Of a stretch of DNA of 64,000 nucleotides, positions 16,437 to 26,934 are shown one piece after another. This DNA comes from Pseudomonas flavescens (GTDB lineage: Bacteria; Pseudomonadota; Gammaproteobacteria; Pseudomonadales; Pseudomonadaceae): NCBI RefSeq assembly GCF_013408425.1, contig NZ_JACBYV010000001.1, positions 5,766,001 to 5,830,000 of the forward strand. The letters run 5' to 3'. The stretch's first letter is position 1. Each line of letters starts with the position of its first letter. A program made the translations under genes and the position numbers. The notes under the pieces are model-generated. The model saw only the letters and a program-made list of their open reading frames with translations. It did no database searches and was not told the origin of the DNA.

Positions 16437-16880
16437 TCAGGAGCCGACCTGTTTTTCCTTGATTTCCGCCAGGGTCTTGCAATCGATGCAAAGGGTGGCG
16501 GTTGGGCGGGCTTCCAGACGGCGGATGCCGATCTCGACGCCACAGGAATCGCACCAGCCGTAATCTTCGTCCTCGATCAGTTGCAGCGTTTCGTCGATCT
16601 TCTTGATCAGCTTGCGCTCACGGTCGCGGGCACGCAGTTCCAGGCTGAACTCTTCTTCCTGGCTGGCACGGTCTGCCGGATCCGGGAAGTTGGCTGCTTC
16701 GTCCTGCATGTGGTGCACGGTACGATCGACTTCCTGCATCAGCTCCAGCTTCCATTTGTTCAGGATGCCGGTGAAGTGGGCGCGCATCGCCTCGCTCATG
16801 TACTCCTCGCCCTTGGTTTCCTTGTAGGGTTCGAAGCCACGAATCAATTGGCCGTTTGTTGCTTTTGCTTTGATGGGCAT
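16437..16880 (-). CDS. dksA: RNA polymerase-binding transcription factor DksA
   Basis: Binds the RNA polymerase secondary channel and works with ppGpp to set rRNA, amino-acid and virulence gene expression. The 147-aa product has a coiled-coil with acidic tip (DPADRASQEEE) and a four-cysteine zinc finger (Cys110, Cys113, Cys131, Cys134). It is therefore the canonical zinc form, not the Cys-poor zinc-independent DksA2 found elsewhere in Pseudomonas genomes. Confidence 0.97.
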   Translation of the reverse strand: MPIKAKATNGQLIRGFEPYKETKGEEYMSEAMRAHFTGILNKWKLELMQEVDRTVHHMQDEAANFPDPADRASQEEEFSLELRARDRERKLIKKIDETLQLIEDEDYGWCDSCGVEIGIRRLEARPTATLCIDCKTLAEIKEKQVGS

Positions 16881-17200
16881 GGATGACCGCCTCTCACTCT
16901 CTCTAATCCACCGCGCAGGGAATGTGTCCGTTGCCGTTTACAATAACGGCCCTGCGACTGCAAGCCGGCGAACTTACCAGATCGACTCAAGCCGCGCCAC
17001 TCCCGGATGTCGTGGTTATGCGTCTTGGTCCGATAGAGCGTTGCCAGCGGCTTTGCCAGGGCGCTACGGGCTTTGTCTATCTGCCGAACGGATGGCTGCA
17101 ATCGCAATGTAAACACGTGTTTCAGTGGTGCGTTGGCACGGTATGACCGGGCGGCCCTGATAGAATTCCACCTTTAATAGGTTTCCCAAGGCATTTCCCC
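16881..17200. promoter_or_regulatory. Divergent dksA / aminotransferase intergenic region
   Basis: About 320 bp upstream of both genes. TGATAGAATTCC near 17159 could hold the -10 for the plus-strand gene. Open frames here lack a ribosome site and recognisable protein character. Nothing else is evident. Confidence 0.35.
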
Positions 17201-18382
17201 ATGGCCCAGCTCTACAGCGCCCGCAGTCGCGCGATCGAACCGTTCCACGTAATGGCACTGCTGGCGCGGGCCAATCAATTGCAGGCCGAGGGCCATGATG
17301 TCATTCATCTGGAAATCGGCGAGCCGGACTTCACCACCGCCGCGCCCATCGTCGCGGCCGGGCAGGCTGCACTGGCGGCAGGCCATACCCGCTATACCGC
17401 CGCTCGCGGCTTGCCCGCCCTGCGTGAGGCAATCGCCGCTTTCTATGCGCAACGCTACCGGCTGAGCATAGACCCACAGCGCATCCTCATCACCCCGGGC
17501 GGCTCCGGTGCGCTGTTACTGGCGGCCAGCCTGCTGGTCGATCCCGGCAAGCATTGGCTGTTGGCCGACCCGGGCTATCCCTGCAATCGGCATTTTTTGC
17601 GTCTGGTGGAAGGCGCTGCGCAGTTGGTACCGGTCGGGCCCCAGGAGCGCTATCAGCTGACCGCTCGGGCGGTTGCCGATTGCTGGAACGCCGACAGTGT
17701 CGGCGCCTTGCTCGCCTCGCCTGCCAACCCCACCGGCACCTTGCTGAGCGCTGCAGAGCTGGCGTCGCTTTCCCAGGCGCTCAAGGCCCGTGGTGGTCAC
17801 ATGGTGGTGGACGAGATCTATCACGGCCTGACCTATGGCGTGGATGCCAGCAGCGTACTGGAGGTGGATGACGACGCCTTCGTGCTCAACAGCTTCTCCA
17901 AGTATTTCGGCATGACCGGCTGGCGACTGGGCTGGCTGGTGGCGCCCGAAGAAGCAGTGGGGGATCTGGAAAAACTGGCGCAGAACCTCTACATCAGCGC
18001 GCCGAGCATGGCCCAGCATGCCGCGCTGGCCTGTTTCGAGCCGCAGACCCTGGCGATTCTCGAAGAGCGCCGTGCCGCCTTTGCCGAGCGCCGTGACTTC
18101 CTGCTGCCAGCGCTGCGCGACCTGGGCTTCGGCATCTCCGTGGAGCCGCAGGGCGCCTTTTATCTGTATGCCGATATCAGCGCCTTCGGTGGCGATGCCT
18201 ATGGGTTCTGCCAACACTTTCTGGAAACCGAGCATGTCGCGTTCACCCCGGGCCTGGACTTCGGTCGTCATCAGGCAGGGCATCACGTGCGCTTCGCCTA
18301 CACGCAGAGCCTGCCGCGCCTGGAGCAAGCGGTCGAACGCATTGCCCGCGGCCTGAAGACGTGGAGCGCCAATGCGATTTGA
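17201..18382 (+). CDS. PLP-dependent class I/II aminotransferase
   Basis: Cytoplasmic fold-type I aminotransferase of 393 aa. Visible are the N-terminal HLEIGEPDF motif, [15 protein letters not shown] and the PLP lysine Lys234 in [16 protein letters not shown]. The substrate is not fixed by sequence; relatives are called aspartate/tyrosine or alanine-type aminotransferases. sfsA overlaps its 3' end by 11 bp, implying coupling. Confidence 0.9.
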   Translation: MAQLYSARSRAIEPFHVMALLARANQLQAEGHDVIHLEIGEPDFTTAAPIVAAGQAALAAGHTRYTAARGLPALREAIAAFYAQRYRLSIDPQRILITPGGSGALLLAASLLVDPGKHWLLADPGYPCNRHFLRLVEGAAQLVPVGPQERYQLTARAVADCWNADSVGALLASPANPTGTLLSAAELASLSQALKARGGHMVVDEIYHGLTYGVDASSVLEVDDDAFVLNSFSKYFGMTGWRLGWLVAPEEAVGDLEKLAQNLYISAPSMAQHAALACFEPQTLAILEERRAAFAERRDFLLPALRDLGFGISVEPQGAFYLYADISAFGGDAYGFCQHFLETEHVAFTPGLDFGRHQAGHHVRFAYTQSLPRLEQAVERIARGLKTWSANAI

Positions 18383-19082
18383 TCCGCCGCTCGAAGAAGG
18401 TCGCCTGCTGCGTCGCTACAAGCGTTTTCTCGCCGACATCGAAACCGCCAGCGGCGAACTGCTGACCATCCACTGTCCGAACACCGGCTCGATGCTCAAC
18501 TGCATGAGCGAGGGCTGCCGGGTCTGGTTCAGCCGCTCCAGTGACCCCAAGCGCAAGCTACCGGGCACCTGGGAGATCGGTGAAACGCCCCATGGTCGGC
18601 TGGCCTGTATCAACACCGGGCGTGCCAATGGGCTGGTCGAGGAGGCGCTGCGCGCCGGGGTTATTTCCGAGCTGGCGGGCTTCACCGCGCTGCGCCGTGA
18701 GGTGCCTTATGGCGTGGAGCGCAGTCGGGTGGACTTCTGCCTCGAATACGCCAGCGGTGTGGCTTTCGTCGAGGTGAAGAGCGTGACCCTGGGCTTCGCC
18801 GACAGTGCCGTGGCGGCCTTCCCGGATGCGCGTACCGAGCGCGGCACCAAGCACCTGCGTGAGCTGGCCGCCCTGGCGCGCAGTGGCGTGCGCGCGGTGC
18901 AACTGTATGGCGTGAACCTGTCGGGTATCGAGGCGGTGCGACCTGCCGGGGAAATCGACCCGGCCTACGCGGCGGCCCTGACCGAGGCGGTGCAAGCCGG
19001 TGTCGAGGTGCTGGCCTACGGTGTGGATATCTCGCCGCAGGGCATCGAGGTGGTACGGCGCCTGGATGTAGTGCTGGCGTGA
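18372..19082 (+). CDS. sfsA: SfsA family protein (sugar fermentation stimulation)
   Basis: The 236-aa product matches SfsA: N-terminal [21 protein letters not shown] and HCPNTGSML, central [11 protein letters not shown], and the nuclease-like VEVKSVTL and [14 protein letters not shown] motifs. The PD-(D/E)xK-like core suggests nucleic-acid binding or nuclease activity; E. coli SfsA was linked to maltose gene expression, but the molecular role is unclear. The ATG lies inside the end of the aminotransferase gene. Confidence 0.92.
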   Translation: MRFDPPLEEGRLLRRYKRFLADIETASGELLTIHCPNTGSMLNCMSEGCRVWFSRSSDPKRKLPGTWEIGETPHGRLACINTGRANGLVEEALRAGVISELAGFTALRREVPYGVERSRVDFCLEYASGVAFVEVKSVTLGFADSAVAAFPDARTERGTKHLRELAALARSGVRAVQLYGVNLSGIEAVRPAGEIDPAYAAALTEAVQAGVEVLAYGVDISPQGIEVVRRLDVVLA

Positions 19083-19169
19083 GAGTGCTCCCTCCAGGCG
19101 ACGACGCTGCGTTCGCGTCAACATGCCTCCGTGGCCGGGCCTCGAGCGAAGCGATACCCGGGTTCTGAC

Positions 19170-19487
19170 CTACAGATCGACCCAGATCCCGTCCGTATCC
19201 TCTTTGCTGTTGATCACGTGCAGAGCATCGCCCTCGCAGGGCCCGGCCACGCACTCGCCGGACTCGATCAGGAACAGCGCACCATGCCGGGCGCATTGAA
19301 TCAGGCTTGCGCTGGGGTCGAGGAACTGGTCCGCCTGCCACTCGAGCGGCACGCCGCGATGCGGGCAACGGTTGCGGTACACGAACACCTCGCCGCCCTT
19401 GCGTACGGCGAACAGCTGCGTACCTGTAACGGAAAAGCCCCGGCTTTGAGCTTCCGGAAGCTCGTGCGGGGCGCATAGACGAATCAT
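19170..19487 (-). CDS. Small Rieske [2Fe-2S] protein
   Basis: A stand-alone 105-aa Rieske ferredoxin-like protein. Cluster ligands are in CPHRG (Cys41, His43) and CARHG (Cys65, His68). No signal peptide or membrane segment. Partner oxygenase or reductase genes are not adjacent: its neighbours are sfsA and the haem receptor phuR. The partner is unknown. Confidence 0.9.
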   Translation of the reverse strand: MIRLCAPHELPEAQSRGFSVTGTQLFAVRKGGEVFVYRNRCPHRGVPLEWQADQFLDPSASLIQCARHGALFLIESGECVAGPCEGDALHVINSKEDTDGIWVDL

Positions 19488-19581
19488 CGAAGTCTCCAGG
19501 CCTGAGCGGGGATTATCCCGGATCGGCCTGGCGATGGAAGGGGGCGCGCGTCCTTGCGCGAATGGGCTCAGGTTGCGCTGT

Positions 19582-21786
19582 TCATATTTCCCAGATCAGG
19601 TTGAAGGCTGCGTGGCGTCCCGGTTGGGAATAGCGCCCGAGGCTCGAGCTGTTCTCGGTAAGGCTGCGTACGTCGCCCCATTGCCAGTATTGCTTGTCCG
19701 TCAGGTTGAACAGGCCCGCGTTGACCGATACGCCGGAACCGATATTCCAGTAAGCGCTGAGATCGAGGGTGCCGTAGCCCGAGGGCTCGAACTGGTTGGC
19801 GATCTGCGTTTGGTCGACACGCTTCTTGGCGGCCGCCACCGTCCAGGTCAGCTCACCGCCGAACTGGCCGCTCGGCGCATCGTAGCCAAGGCCGAGCACC
19901 GCCTTGAGCGGGTCGACGCTATTGATCGGTTGCCCGGTTGCCTCGTCCTTGCCGCGTGCATAGGCGATGGCGCTACGCAGATGGCTGCCGGCAGGCATGC
20001 CGAAGCTCTCGAGCAATAGCTCACCGCGGGCCTCCGCACCACGGATCGTGACGCGATCAAGGTTCTGATACTGGAAAGTCATGCGTCCGGCGCCGGTCGG
20101 GTCGCTGGCCAACGTCATCTGCTCGATGAAATCATCGTAACGGTTGTAGAACAGTGCCACACCGAAGGCGCCGCTATCGTACTGACCGCGCAGGCCGATC
20201 TCGTAACTGTCGCTGGTCTCCGGTTTCAGGCCGGGGTTGGCGATGGTCTGGTAGTTGCGGGCGAAGTTGATGAACTCGCCAAAGATGTCCACGGGATTCG
20301 GCGCTCGGAATCCTGCCGCGTACTGACCGTAAACGCTGTGGGCATCGTCGATCTGATAGGTGATGCCGAGTTTCGGCGAGATGGCCTCGTCCCGATAGTC
20401 CGATGGGTTGCGGTTCACCGGTTGGCTGTTCAGATAGTGCTGAGTGACCTTCGGTTTCATCTCGTAGTGGTCGTAGCGCAGGCCAGGCAGCAACGTCCAG
20501 CGGCCTATCTCGATATTGTCCTGAACGAAGAACGCATATTCGGTCGAGGTCGGATCCGGGAAGTCGCTGAGCGGGAAAGTCTCGTCGCCAGGAATCGCCG
20601 GAACCGGCAGGCCGCTGCTGGCGAACACTTCACGGCCTTTGCGCAGGTCACTGCTCTCGAGGCGCTTGAAGTCGAAGCCATAAATGAGTCGATGGTTGGC
20701 CGGGCCGGTCTCGAAGGCCTTGTCGAACTTGGTGTTGAAGGCCCAGAGATCTTCCTGATAAGTCGAGTCTCGGCTGCGCTCACGCAAGCTGCCGCCGCTG
20801 AAACGCTGCTGGTAAGTGCGCTGACGGATCTGGCTTTCCTGATAGCTCAGTTGCCATTCGACATGATCACTGAGCGCAGTATCCAGAGCGAAGCTGTGCA
20901 GCAGGCTGATCCGGTCGCGATCGGTGTTGTCGGTTGCATCGGAGGTGCGCACGGTGGCCGCGGTGCTGTATTCGCTGAGCACCCTGGTGTCGGCATCGTC
21001 CTCGTAACGCTCGTAAGTCAGTTGCAGGCGGTCGTCGTTGAGGTAATTCCAGCCGATCTTGGCGAGCAGGTTGTTGGCCGTGTAGTCCTGATGGTTGGCC
21101 TCTTCACGGCTGGCACCTATCCCGCTTCGGCCTCCGTAGGTGTCGAGGGCCTGGCCGTCACGCCTGCCCAGGTGCAGCAGACCATCGAGTGAGCCCTGGC
21201 GGGCGGCCAGCGTCGCACTGCGCGACCAGCTGTCGTCTGCCCCGTCGTAGCCGGTCTTGAGGCGGGCATAGGTGTCGTCGCCGGCTTCGAGGTAATCGGC
21301 GGCATCCTTGGTCAGGAAGCTGACCGCACCGCCAATGGCATCGCTGCCGTACAGCGAACTGGCCGGGCCGCGGATGATCTCCACACGCTTGAGGGTATCC
21401 GGGTCGACATAATTGCGCCGTGCGTCGAGGAATGGCCCGAAGGTGAAGGCGTCCGGCATGGGCACCCCGTCCACTTGAGTGAGGATGCGGTTGCCGCCGA
21501 TGCCCCGGATAGTGAAGCCTGACAGTCCGAAGCGACTGCCCGTGCCGCTGACCGAAACACCCGGTTCGTAGCGGGTCAGGTCCTTGATGTTCTTCACCGT
21601 CTTGCGGTCGATATCCTGTTCGGTAATCACCGACACGGTGTTGGGAACGCTGTTGGTGCTCTGTTCCGTGCGGGTCGCACTGATCGTGGTCTGGTCCAGT
21701 TGCAGGGTCTGTGCGCTGACCAGTGACGGTCCGAGCAACAACAGGGCCAGGCATGAGCGAAGCGGGAAAGGCGGGGTGGGCGACAT
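19582..21786 (-). CDS. phuR: TonB-dependent haem/haemoglobin receptor
   Basis: Outer-membrane haem importer. From ATG 21786 (GAGGAG upstream, then signal peptide MSPTPPFPLRSCLALLLLGPSLVSAQ) the product is 734 aa; the longer open frame is unlikely. The plug contains ISATRTEQSTNSVPNTVSV and VEIIRGPASSLYGSDAIGG. In the barrel the haem-receptor signature FRAPNP...NPGL is present with a Tyr (RNYQT) but no His between the two halves, consistent with the His/Tyr haem coordination described for PhuR and unlike HasR. It is divergent from phuSTUVW with a Fur-like site between. Confidence 0.93.
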   Translation of the reverse strand: MSPTPPFPLRSCLALLLLGPSLVSAQTLQLDQTTISATRTEQSTNSVPNTVSVITEQDIDRKTVKNIKDLTRYEPGVSVSGTGSRFGLSGFTIRGIGGNRILTQVDGVPMPDAFTFGPFLDARRNYVDPDTLKRVEIIRGPASSLYGSDAIGGAVSFLTKDAADYLEAGDDTYARLKTGYDGADDSWSRSATLAARQGSLDGLLHLGRRDGQALDTYGGRSGIGASREEANHQDYTANNLLAKIGWNYLNDDRLQLTYERYEDDADTRVLSEYSTAATVRTSDATDNTDRDRISLLHSFALDTALSDHVEWQLSYQESQIRQRTYQQRFSGGSLRERSRDSTYQEDLWAFNTKFDKAFETGPANHRLIYGFDFKRLESSDLRKGREVFASSGLPVPAIPGDETFPLSDFPDPTSTEYAFFVQDNIEIGRWTLLPGLRYDHYEMKPKVTQHYLNSQPVNRNPSDYRDEAISPKLGITYQIDDAHSVYGQYAAGFRAPNPVDIFGEFINFARNYQTIANPGLKPETSDSYEIGLRGQYDSGAFGVALFYNRYDDFIEQMTLASDPTGAGRMTFQYQNLDRVTIRGAEARGELLLESFGMPAGSHLRSAIAYARGKDEATGQPINSVDPLKAVLGLGYDAPSGQFGGELTWTVAAAKKRVDQTQIANQFEPSGYGTLDLSAYWNIGSGVSVNAGLFNLTDKQYWQWGDVRSLTENSSSLGRYSQPGRHAAFNLIWEI

Positions 21787-21840
21787 GCGGTTCTCCTCGA
21801 TCATGTCGAACAGCGGATAGGCAGGGATGACATATTTAAT

Positions 21841-21859
21841 GCTAGTGATTATCGTTTGT
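21841..21859. promoter_or_regulatory. Fur-like box in the phuR/phuS intergenic region
   Basis: The minus-strand sequence contains GATAATC followed by ACTAGC; about 13 of 19 bases agree by eye with the GATAATGATAATCATTATC consensus. It lies 55 bp upstream of phuR and 130 bp upstream of phuS, placed to control both directions. Iron control of phu genes is well established in P. aeruginosa. Confidence 0.6.
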
Positions 21860-21988
21860 AAACGAGACTTCATGACAATTAAGATGATTTAATATTTGCG
21901 CCGTTTCGCTCTCGGAACGGGGCGTTTACCCTTTTCCAGTCTGCGGTTTCCCTCGCCTGGTCAGCGGGGCTTGCAAGGAGTTGAAGTG

Positions 21989-23050
21989 ATGAGCGATCTA
22001 TCCGGTGCCGGCAAAGGCCTGTACGCCTCCTGGCAGGCGCTGCGTGTTGAACAGCCGCACCTGCGTGCCCGTGATGCGGCAGCGCAGCTGGGTGTCAGCG
22101 AAGCCGAGCTGACGGCCAGCCGACTGGGCGTGGATGCAGTGCGCCTGCGCCCCGAGTGGGCAACGCTGCTGCCTGCGCTGGGCGAGCTCGGCCAGGTCAT
22201 GGCGCTGACCCGCAACGAGTCCTGCGTGCACGAGCGCAAGGGCGTCTATCGCGACGTGACGGTGACCGGCAATGGCCAGATGGGCCTGGTGGTATCCGCG
22301 GATATCGACCTGCGCCTGTTTCTCGGTGGCTGGGCCAGCGTGTTCGCCGTCGAGGAGCAAAGCCCGCGCGGAGCGATGCGCAGCGTTCAGGTGTTCGATC
22401 ATCAGGGCATGGCGGTGCACAAGGTGTACCTCACCGAGTACAGCCAGCTGGCGGCCTGGGAGCCCCTGGTCGAGCGATTCCGTGCTGCGCAGCAACTGCC
22501 TGAACTCGAACTGAGGGCTCTGCCGGAGCCCGCGGCGCCGCGGGCGGACGAGCAGATCGATGTCGAGGCCCTGCGTGTCGGCTGGGCGACGCTCAAGGAC
22601 ACCCACCATTTCTTCGCCTTGCTGAAGACCCACGCTGCGACCCGCACCCAGGCCCTGCGCCTGGCAGGCGGCGAGTGGGCCGAGAGGTTGGCGCCCGATG
22701 CCCTGGCGGGCGTGTTCGAGCGCGCTGCGGCTGCCGAGGTGCCGATCATGGTGTTCGTCGGCAACCGGCATTGCATCCAGATCCATACCGGCCCGGTGAG
22801 CAACCTGCGCTGGATGGATACCTGGTTCAACGTGCTGGACCCGCAGTTCAACCTGCACCTCAAGGCCAACGACGTCCACCAACTGTGGCGCGTGCGCAAG
22901 CCGAGCAGCGACGGTGTGATCACCAGCTGGGAAGCCTTCGATGCCAATGGCGAGCTGATCCTGCAGCTGTTCGGTGCGCGCAAGCCGGGTGTGCCGGAAC
23001 GCGAGGACTGGCGCCGCCTGGCGGAGGAAACCCCGGCCCTGCAACCCTGA
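21989..23050 (+). CDS. phuS: Cytoplasmic haem-trafficking protein
   Basis: HemS/PhuS family protein of 353 aa that carries imported haem to haem oxygenase. Two tandem structural repeats are apparent (MALTRNESCVHERKGVYRDV and VPIMVFVGNRHCIQIHTGPV). Haem-ligand candidates are the histidines in VFDHQGMAVHKVYLTEY. Start ATG 21989 follows AAGGAG; the longer frame has no ribosome site. First gene of the phuSTUVW unit. Confidence 0.94.
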   Translation: MSDLSGAGKGLYASWQALRVEQPHLRARDAAAQLGVSEAELTASRLGVDAVRLRPEWATLLPALGELGQVMALTRNESCVHERKGVYRDVTVTGNGQMGLVVSADIDLRLFLGGWASVFAVEEQSPRGAMRSVQVFDHQGMAVHKVYLTEYSQLAAWEPLVERFRAAQQLPELELRALPEPAAPRADEQIDVEALRVGWATLKDTHHFFALLKTHAATRTQALRLAGGEWAERLAPDALAGVFERAAAAEVPIMVFVGNRHCIQIHTGPVSNLRWMDTWFNVLDPQFNLHLKANDVHQLWRVRKPSSDGVITSWEAFDANGELILQLFGARKPGVPEREDWRRLAEETPALQP

Positions 23051-23151
23051 AAGCAAAGGCAGCCGCCCTGTCTGCGGCTACACTGCCAGCCCTGGCCACC
23101 GACGTTTTGCAGTGGCTGGGATACGAATCGTGTTTTTCTGGAGCCTGATCC

Positions 23152-24039
23152 ATGACCCGCCCTATCGCCGTATTCGCCCTGTTCGCCAGCCTGCTGTCGC
23201 CGCTGGTGGCGAGTGCCGACAACCTGCCTCAGCGCTGGGTCAGCGCGGGGGGCTCGCTCAGCGAGTGGGTCGTCGAGTTGGGGGGTGAAGGCAAGCTGGT
23301 GGGGGTCGACACCACCAGCCTGCACCCGGCCTCCCTGAAGGCATTGCCGAGTGTCGGCTATCAGCGCCAGCTGGCTGCCGAGGGCATCCTCGCGCTGCGT
23401 CCCGAGGTGCTGCTCGGCACCGAGGAGATGGGCCCGCCGCCGGTGCTGGCGCAGTTGGCAGCAGCCGGAGTGAAGGTGGAAACCCTGTCGGCTGAAGCCG
23501 ACCTGCAGGCACTGCATGGCAACCTGCAACGTATCGGCTCACTGCTCGGCGACGAAGCGCACGCCGAAAGCGTTTTCAACGCCTACCAGGCGCGCTTGAG
23601 CGAACAGGCCGACTGGGTCGCCAAGGCCCAGGCCGACGGCAAGACGCCCAGCGTATTGCTGCTGCTCGGGCATGCAGGCAGCAGCCCCATGGCGGGCGGG
23701 CAGGACACGGCTGCGGCCTGGATGATCGAGCACGCTGGCGGCAAGAACCTGACCAACCACGATGGCTACAAGGCGCTGTCCACCGAGGCGTTGCTGGCAC
23801 TGGACCCCGAGGTGGTGATCTTCGCCGATCGCCGCCTGAGCGGTGACGAGGCCAAGCAGGCACTGCTCAAGCAGAACCCGGCGCTGGCTTCGACCAAGGC
23901 GGGGAAAGAAGGGCGCCTGGTGGCCATCGATCCTACCTTGCTGGTCGGCGGCCTCGGCCCACGCATTCCCGCCGGTCTCGCCGAGCTCTCGGCGGCCTTC
24001 TACCCTGGCCGTACGCCGCTTACCCCCGCGACCCCATGA
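23152..24039 (+). CDS. phuT: Periplasmic haem-binding protein
   Basis: Substrate-binding protein of the haem ABC importer, 295 aa, with a signal peptide ending near VASADN and a class III fold with long bridging helix. The Tyr in SVGYQRQLAAEG corresponds to the axial haem ligand of PhuT/ShuT. It overlaps phuU by 4 bp (ATGA). Confidence 0.94.
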   Translation: MTRPIAVFALFASLLSPLVASADNLPQRWVSAGGSLSEWVVELGGEGKLVGVDTTSLHPASLKALPSVGYQRQLAAEGILALRPEVLLGTEEMGPPPVLAQLAAAGVKVETLSAEADLQALHGNLQRIGSLLGDEAHAESVFNAYQARLSEQADWVAKAQADGKTPSVLLLLGHAGSSPMAGGQDTAAAWMIEHAGGKNLTNHDGYKALSTEALLALDPEVVIFADRRLSGDEAKQALLKQNPALASTKAGKEGRLVAIDPTLLVGGLGPRIPAGLAELSAAFYPGRTPLTPATP

Positions 24040-25073
24040 GACCGGTGATCAGCCCGCGCTCACTGTTTATCGCACTGGGCCTGCTGCTCGCGCTCGCGCT
24101 GTGGCTGTCCTTGGCACTCGGGCCCGTCAGTCTTCCGCTGGGTGACACCCTGCGTGCCGCGCTGCGCCTGAGCGGGTTACCACTGGAAGGTGACGGTCTG
24201 CAGCAGGCCGAGCTGATTCTTGGCCAGATCCGTATGCCGCGTACGCTGCTGGGCCTTGCGGTCGGCGCCGTGCTGGCGCTGTGTGGTGTGGCGATGCAGG
24301 GGTTGTTTCGCAACCCGTTGGCCGACCCCGGTCTGATCGGCGTCTCCAGCGGTGCGGCGCTCGGTGCGGCTGTCGCTATCGTCGGTGGCGCGGCACTGGG
24401 CGGCATTCCCGAGCTGTTCGCGCCCTATCTGTTGTCGCTGTGCGCCTTTCTGGGCGGGCTGGTGGTTACCGCACTGGTCTACCGTCTGGGGCGGCGCAAC
24501 GGCCAGACCAGCGTGACCACCATGCTGCTCGCCGGGATCGCCCTCAATGCGCTGGCATTCGCCTGCATCGGCCTGTTCACCTACCTGGCCGACGATGCCA
24601 CCTTGCGCACCCTGACCTTCTGGAACCTCGGCAGCCTCAATGGCGCCAGCTACGCGCGCCTCTGGCCCCTGTTGCTGGTGACCCTCGCCGTGGCGCTGTG
24701 GCTGCCGCGTCGGGCCCAGGCGCTGAATGCCTTGCTACTCGGTGAGTCGGAGGCCCGCCATCTGGGCGTTGCGGTCGAACGGCTGAAGCGCGAGCTGGTG
24801 TTCTGCACCGCGTTGGGAGTCGGCGCGGCAGTGGCGGCGGCCGGAATGATCGGTTTCATCGGCCTGGTGGTGCCACACCTGGTGCGCCTGCTGGTCGGCC
24901 CGGACCATCGCGTTCTGCTGCCCGCTTCGGCGCTGGCCGGTGCCAGTCTGTTGTTGCTGGCCGATCTGTTCGCGCGGCTGATCCTGTCGCCTGCCGAACT
25001 GCCCATCGGCATCGTTACCGCATTGATCGGCGCCCCGTTCTTTCTTTATCTGCTGCTCCGGGGGCGCACCTGA
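24036..25073 (+). CDS. phuU: Haem ABC transporter permease
   Basis: FecCD-family inner-membrane permease of 345 aa with about ten hydrophobic segments. The coupling-helix region for the ATPase is around [11 protein letters not shown], and conserved [20 protein letters not shown] is present. Start and stop overlap the flanking phuT and phuV genes, so the operon is translationally coupled. Confidence 0.95.
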   Translation: MRPVISPRSLFIALGLLLALALWLSLALGPVSLPLGDTLRAALRLSGLPLEGDGLQQAELILGQIRMPRTLLGLAVGAVLALCGVAMQGLFRNPLADPGLIGVSSGAALGAAVAIVGGAALGGIPELFAPYLLSLCAFLGGLVVTALVYRLGRRNGQTSVTTMLLAGIALNALAFACIGLFTYLADDATLRTLTFWNLGSLNGASYARLWPLLLVTLAVALWLPRRAQALNALLLGESEARHLGVAVERLKRELVFCTALGVGAAVAAAGMIGFIGLVVPHLVRLLVGPDHRVLLPASALAGASLLLLADLFARLILSPAELPIGIVTALIGAPFFLYLLLRGRT

Positions 25074-25840
25074 TGCTCAGTGCACGCAAGCTGTCGATCA
25101 AGCGCGGCGACAAACAGGTGCTGGCCGATATCGATCTGCAGTTGCAGCCCGGAGAGGTGCTGGGCGTGCTCGGTCCGAACGGTGCTGGCAAGAGCACCTT
25201 GCTCGGTGCCCTGTGTGGCGAGCTGGCGGCGGCAACGGGCGAAGTGTCGCTCGGCGATCGTCCATTGAGCGCCTGGCAGGGTGGGGAACGGGCACGACGC
25301 CTGGCGGTGCTGCCGCAGAGTTCGTCACTGAGCTTCGGTTTTGCGGTCCGTGATGTGGTGATCATGGGACGCATGCCCCATGACACTGGTCGTGACCGTG
25401 ATGCGCAGATCGTCCGCGAGGCGCTGCAGGCAGCCGATGCCGAGCACCTTGCCGAGCGCAGCTATCTGCAATTGTCAGGTGGCGAGCGTCAGCGCGTGCA
25501 CCTGGCTAGGGTTCTGGCCCAGCTGTGGCCTGGTGGTGCCGAGCAGACGCTGTTGCTCGACGAACCCACGTCCATGCTCGACCCTCTGCATCAGCACACC
25601 ACGCTGCAGGCCGTGCGCCGTTTTGCCGAACAGGGCGCTGCGGTGCTGGTCATCCTCCATGACCTGAATCTGGCGGCGCGCTACTGCGACCGTCTGCTGC
25701 TGCTCAACGAAGGGCGAACCCACGCCATCGGCCTGCCCGCCGAGGTGCTGCGCGCCGAGCCGTTGCAGGCGGTGTTCGGTCTCGAGGTGCTGGTGCAGCA
25801 GCATCCCGAGCGGGGGCATCCGCTCATCGTTGCCCGCTGA
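25073..25840 (+). CDS. phuV: Haem ABC transporter ATP-binding protein
   Basis: ATPase of the haem importer (HmuV family), 255 aa. Walker [11 protein letters not shown]-loop in [13 protein letters not shown], signature LSGGERQR, Walker B LLLDEPT and H-loop ILHDLNLA are intact. Its ATG overlaps the phuU stop by one base. Confidence 0.95.
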   Translation: MLSARKLSIKRGDKQVLADIDLQLQPGEVLGVLGPNGAGKSTLLGALCGELAAATGEVSLGDRPLSAWQGGERARRLAVLPQSSSLSFGFAVRDVVIMGRMPHDTGRDRDAQIVREALQAADAEHLAERSYLQLSGGERQRVHLARVLAQLWPGGAEQTLLLDEPTSMLDPLHQHTTLQAVRRFAEQGAAVLVILHDLNLAARYCDRLLLLNEGRTHAIGLPAEVLRAEPLQAVFGLEVLVQQHPERGHPLIVAR

Positions 25841-25851
25841 AGGAAATTTTC

Positions 25852-26736
25852 ATGCGTAGTCTTCTGTTGCTTGCCCTGTTGGTGCTCGCCGCCTGTCAAA
25901 GCCAGCCTGTTCTGGCACCGCTGCCTGCGTGGCAAAGCCCGCAGGGACACGGGCATGCCGAACTGGGGCAGATCGTCGATCTGCACAGTGGCGAGCGGCT
26001 GACGCCCGAGCAACTGGTGGCGCGGCTGGCCACGGCGCCCCGCGTACTGGTCGGCGAGCAGCACGACAACCCGGATCATCATGCCCTTCAGCTGTGGTTG
26101 CTGCATGCGCTGGAGCAGCGCCGCGAGCAAGGCAGTTTGCTGCTGGAAATGCTCGCTTCGGGCCAGCAGCACCTGGCCGATGAGGTCGCGCAGCAACTGA
26201 GAGAAGGCAGGCAGATCGATGATTTGCCCAAGGCGCTGGAGTGGAGTAACGGCTGGCCCTGGGCGTTGTATGGGCCGATCGTTCGTCATGGGTTGGCACA
26301 GCGCTACGGCTTGAGAGCTGCCAATCTAGACCGCGCCGAGATCATGGCCATCTACCGTGAGCAGCCTGTTCTGCAGGGCCAGGCCTCGACTGCCGCAGCG
26401 GTGCGTGAGCCGCTGCTGGAGCAGATTCGCGAATCCCACTGCGACAAGCTGCCGGTGAGTCAATTGCCGGCGATGCTGGCGGTGCAGCAACAACGTGACC
26501 GCCGCATGGCCGAACGGTTGCTGGCCGCGCCGCAGCCGGCGATGCTGTTCGCAGGCGCTTTTCATGTGCGGCGTGACTTGGGTGTGCCGCTGCACCTCGG
26601 TGACCTGGGCGCACCCGCTAGCGCCCAGGTGCTGATCCTGTCCGAGGTGGGCAAGTCGGTAACGGCGCAACAAGCGGACTACGTGTGGTACACCGCAGCG
26701 CTACCCGCCGAGGATCATTGCGCACGATTTCAGTAG
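25852..26736 (+). CDS. phuW: ChaN-family haem-binding lipoprotein
   Basis: Lipoprotein of 294 aa: lipobox LAAC (acylated Cys at residue 15), then a ChaN domain beginning VLVGEQHDNPDHH and ending FAGAFHVRRDLGVP. ChaN of Campylobacter binds paired haems, so a haem-storage or delivery role is inferred. It starts 11 bp after phuV and closes the operon. Confidence 0.88.
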   Translation: MRSLLLLALLVLAACQSQPVLAPLPAWQSPQGHGHAELGQIVDLHSGERLTPEQLVARLATAPRVLVGEQHDNPDHHALQLWLLHALEQRREQGSLLLEMLASGQQHLADEVAQQLREGRQIDDLPKALEWSNGWPWALYGPIVRHGLAQRYGLRAANLDRAEIMAIYREQPVLQGQASTAAAVREPLLEQIRESHCDKLPVSQLPAMLAVQQQRDRRMAERLLAAPQPAMLFAGAFHVRRDLGVPLHLGDLGAPASAQVLILSEVGKSVTAQQADYVWYTAALPAEDHCARFQ

Positions 26737-26831
26737 CGCAAAATCCTCGTAGGGTGGATTAGGTGCTTGTTGCAGGGCGCAAGCGGCGCGTGGGGATCGT
26801 TGCGTCGTAGCCCACCATGGGCGTTACGGCG

Positions 26832-26850
26832 GATATCGCTTGGTGGGTTA
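26832..26850. repeat. Dispersed GATATCGCYTGGTGGGTTA repeat, copy 1
   Basis: Nineteen bases recur with one mismatch, inverted, at 63365-63383. The surrounding GTAGGGTGGATTAGG and GTAGCCCACCATGG sequences belong to a common Pseudomonas intergenic repeat type. It lies between the convergent phuW and oxidoreductase genes. Confidence 0.55.
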
Positions 26851-26934
26851 CGCGACGCGCCGAGATAGCGGTACTTGATACGGCTATACCTGGCGTCGCT
26901 AACCTGCGCGGCCCGACCTACCCTAAGGGCGTCG

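Noticed and set aside
16922..17146. A 74-codon plus-strand frame in the dksA upstream region
   Set aside because: No ribosome site, no recognisable domain, and it overlaps the probable dksA promoter region.
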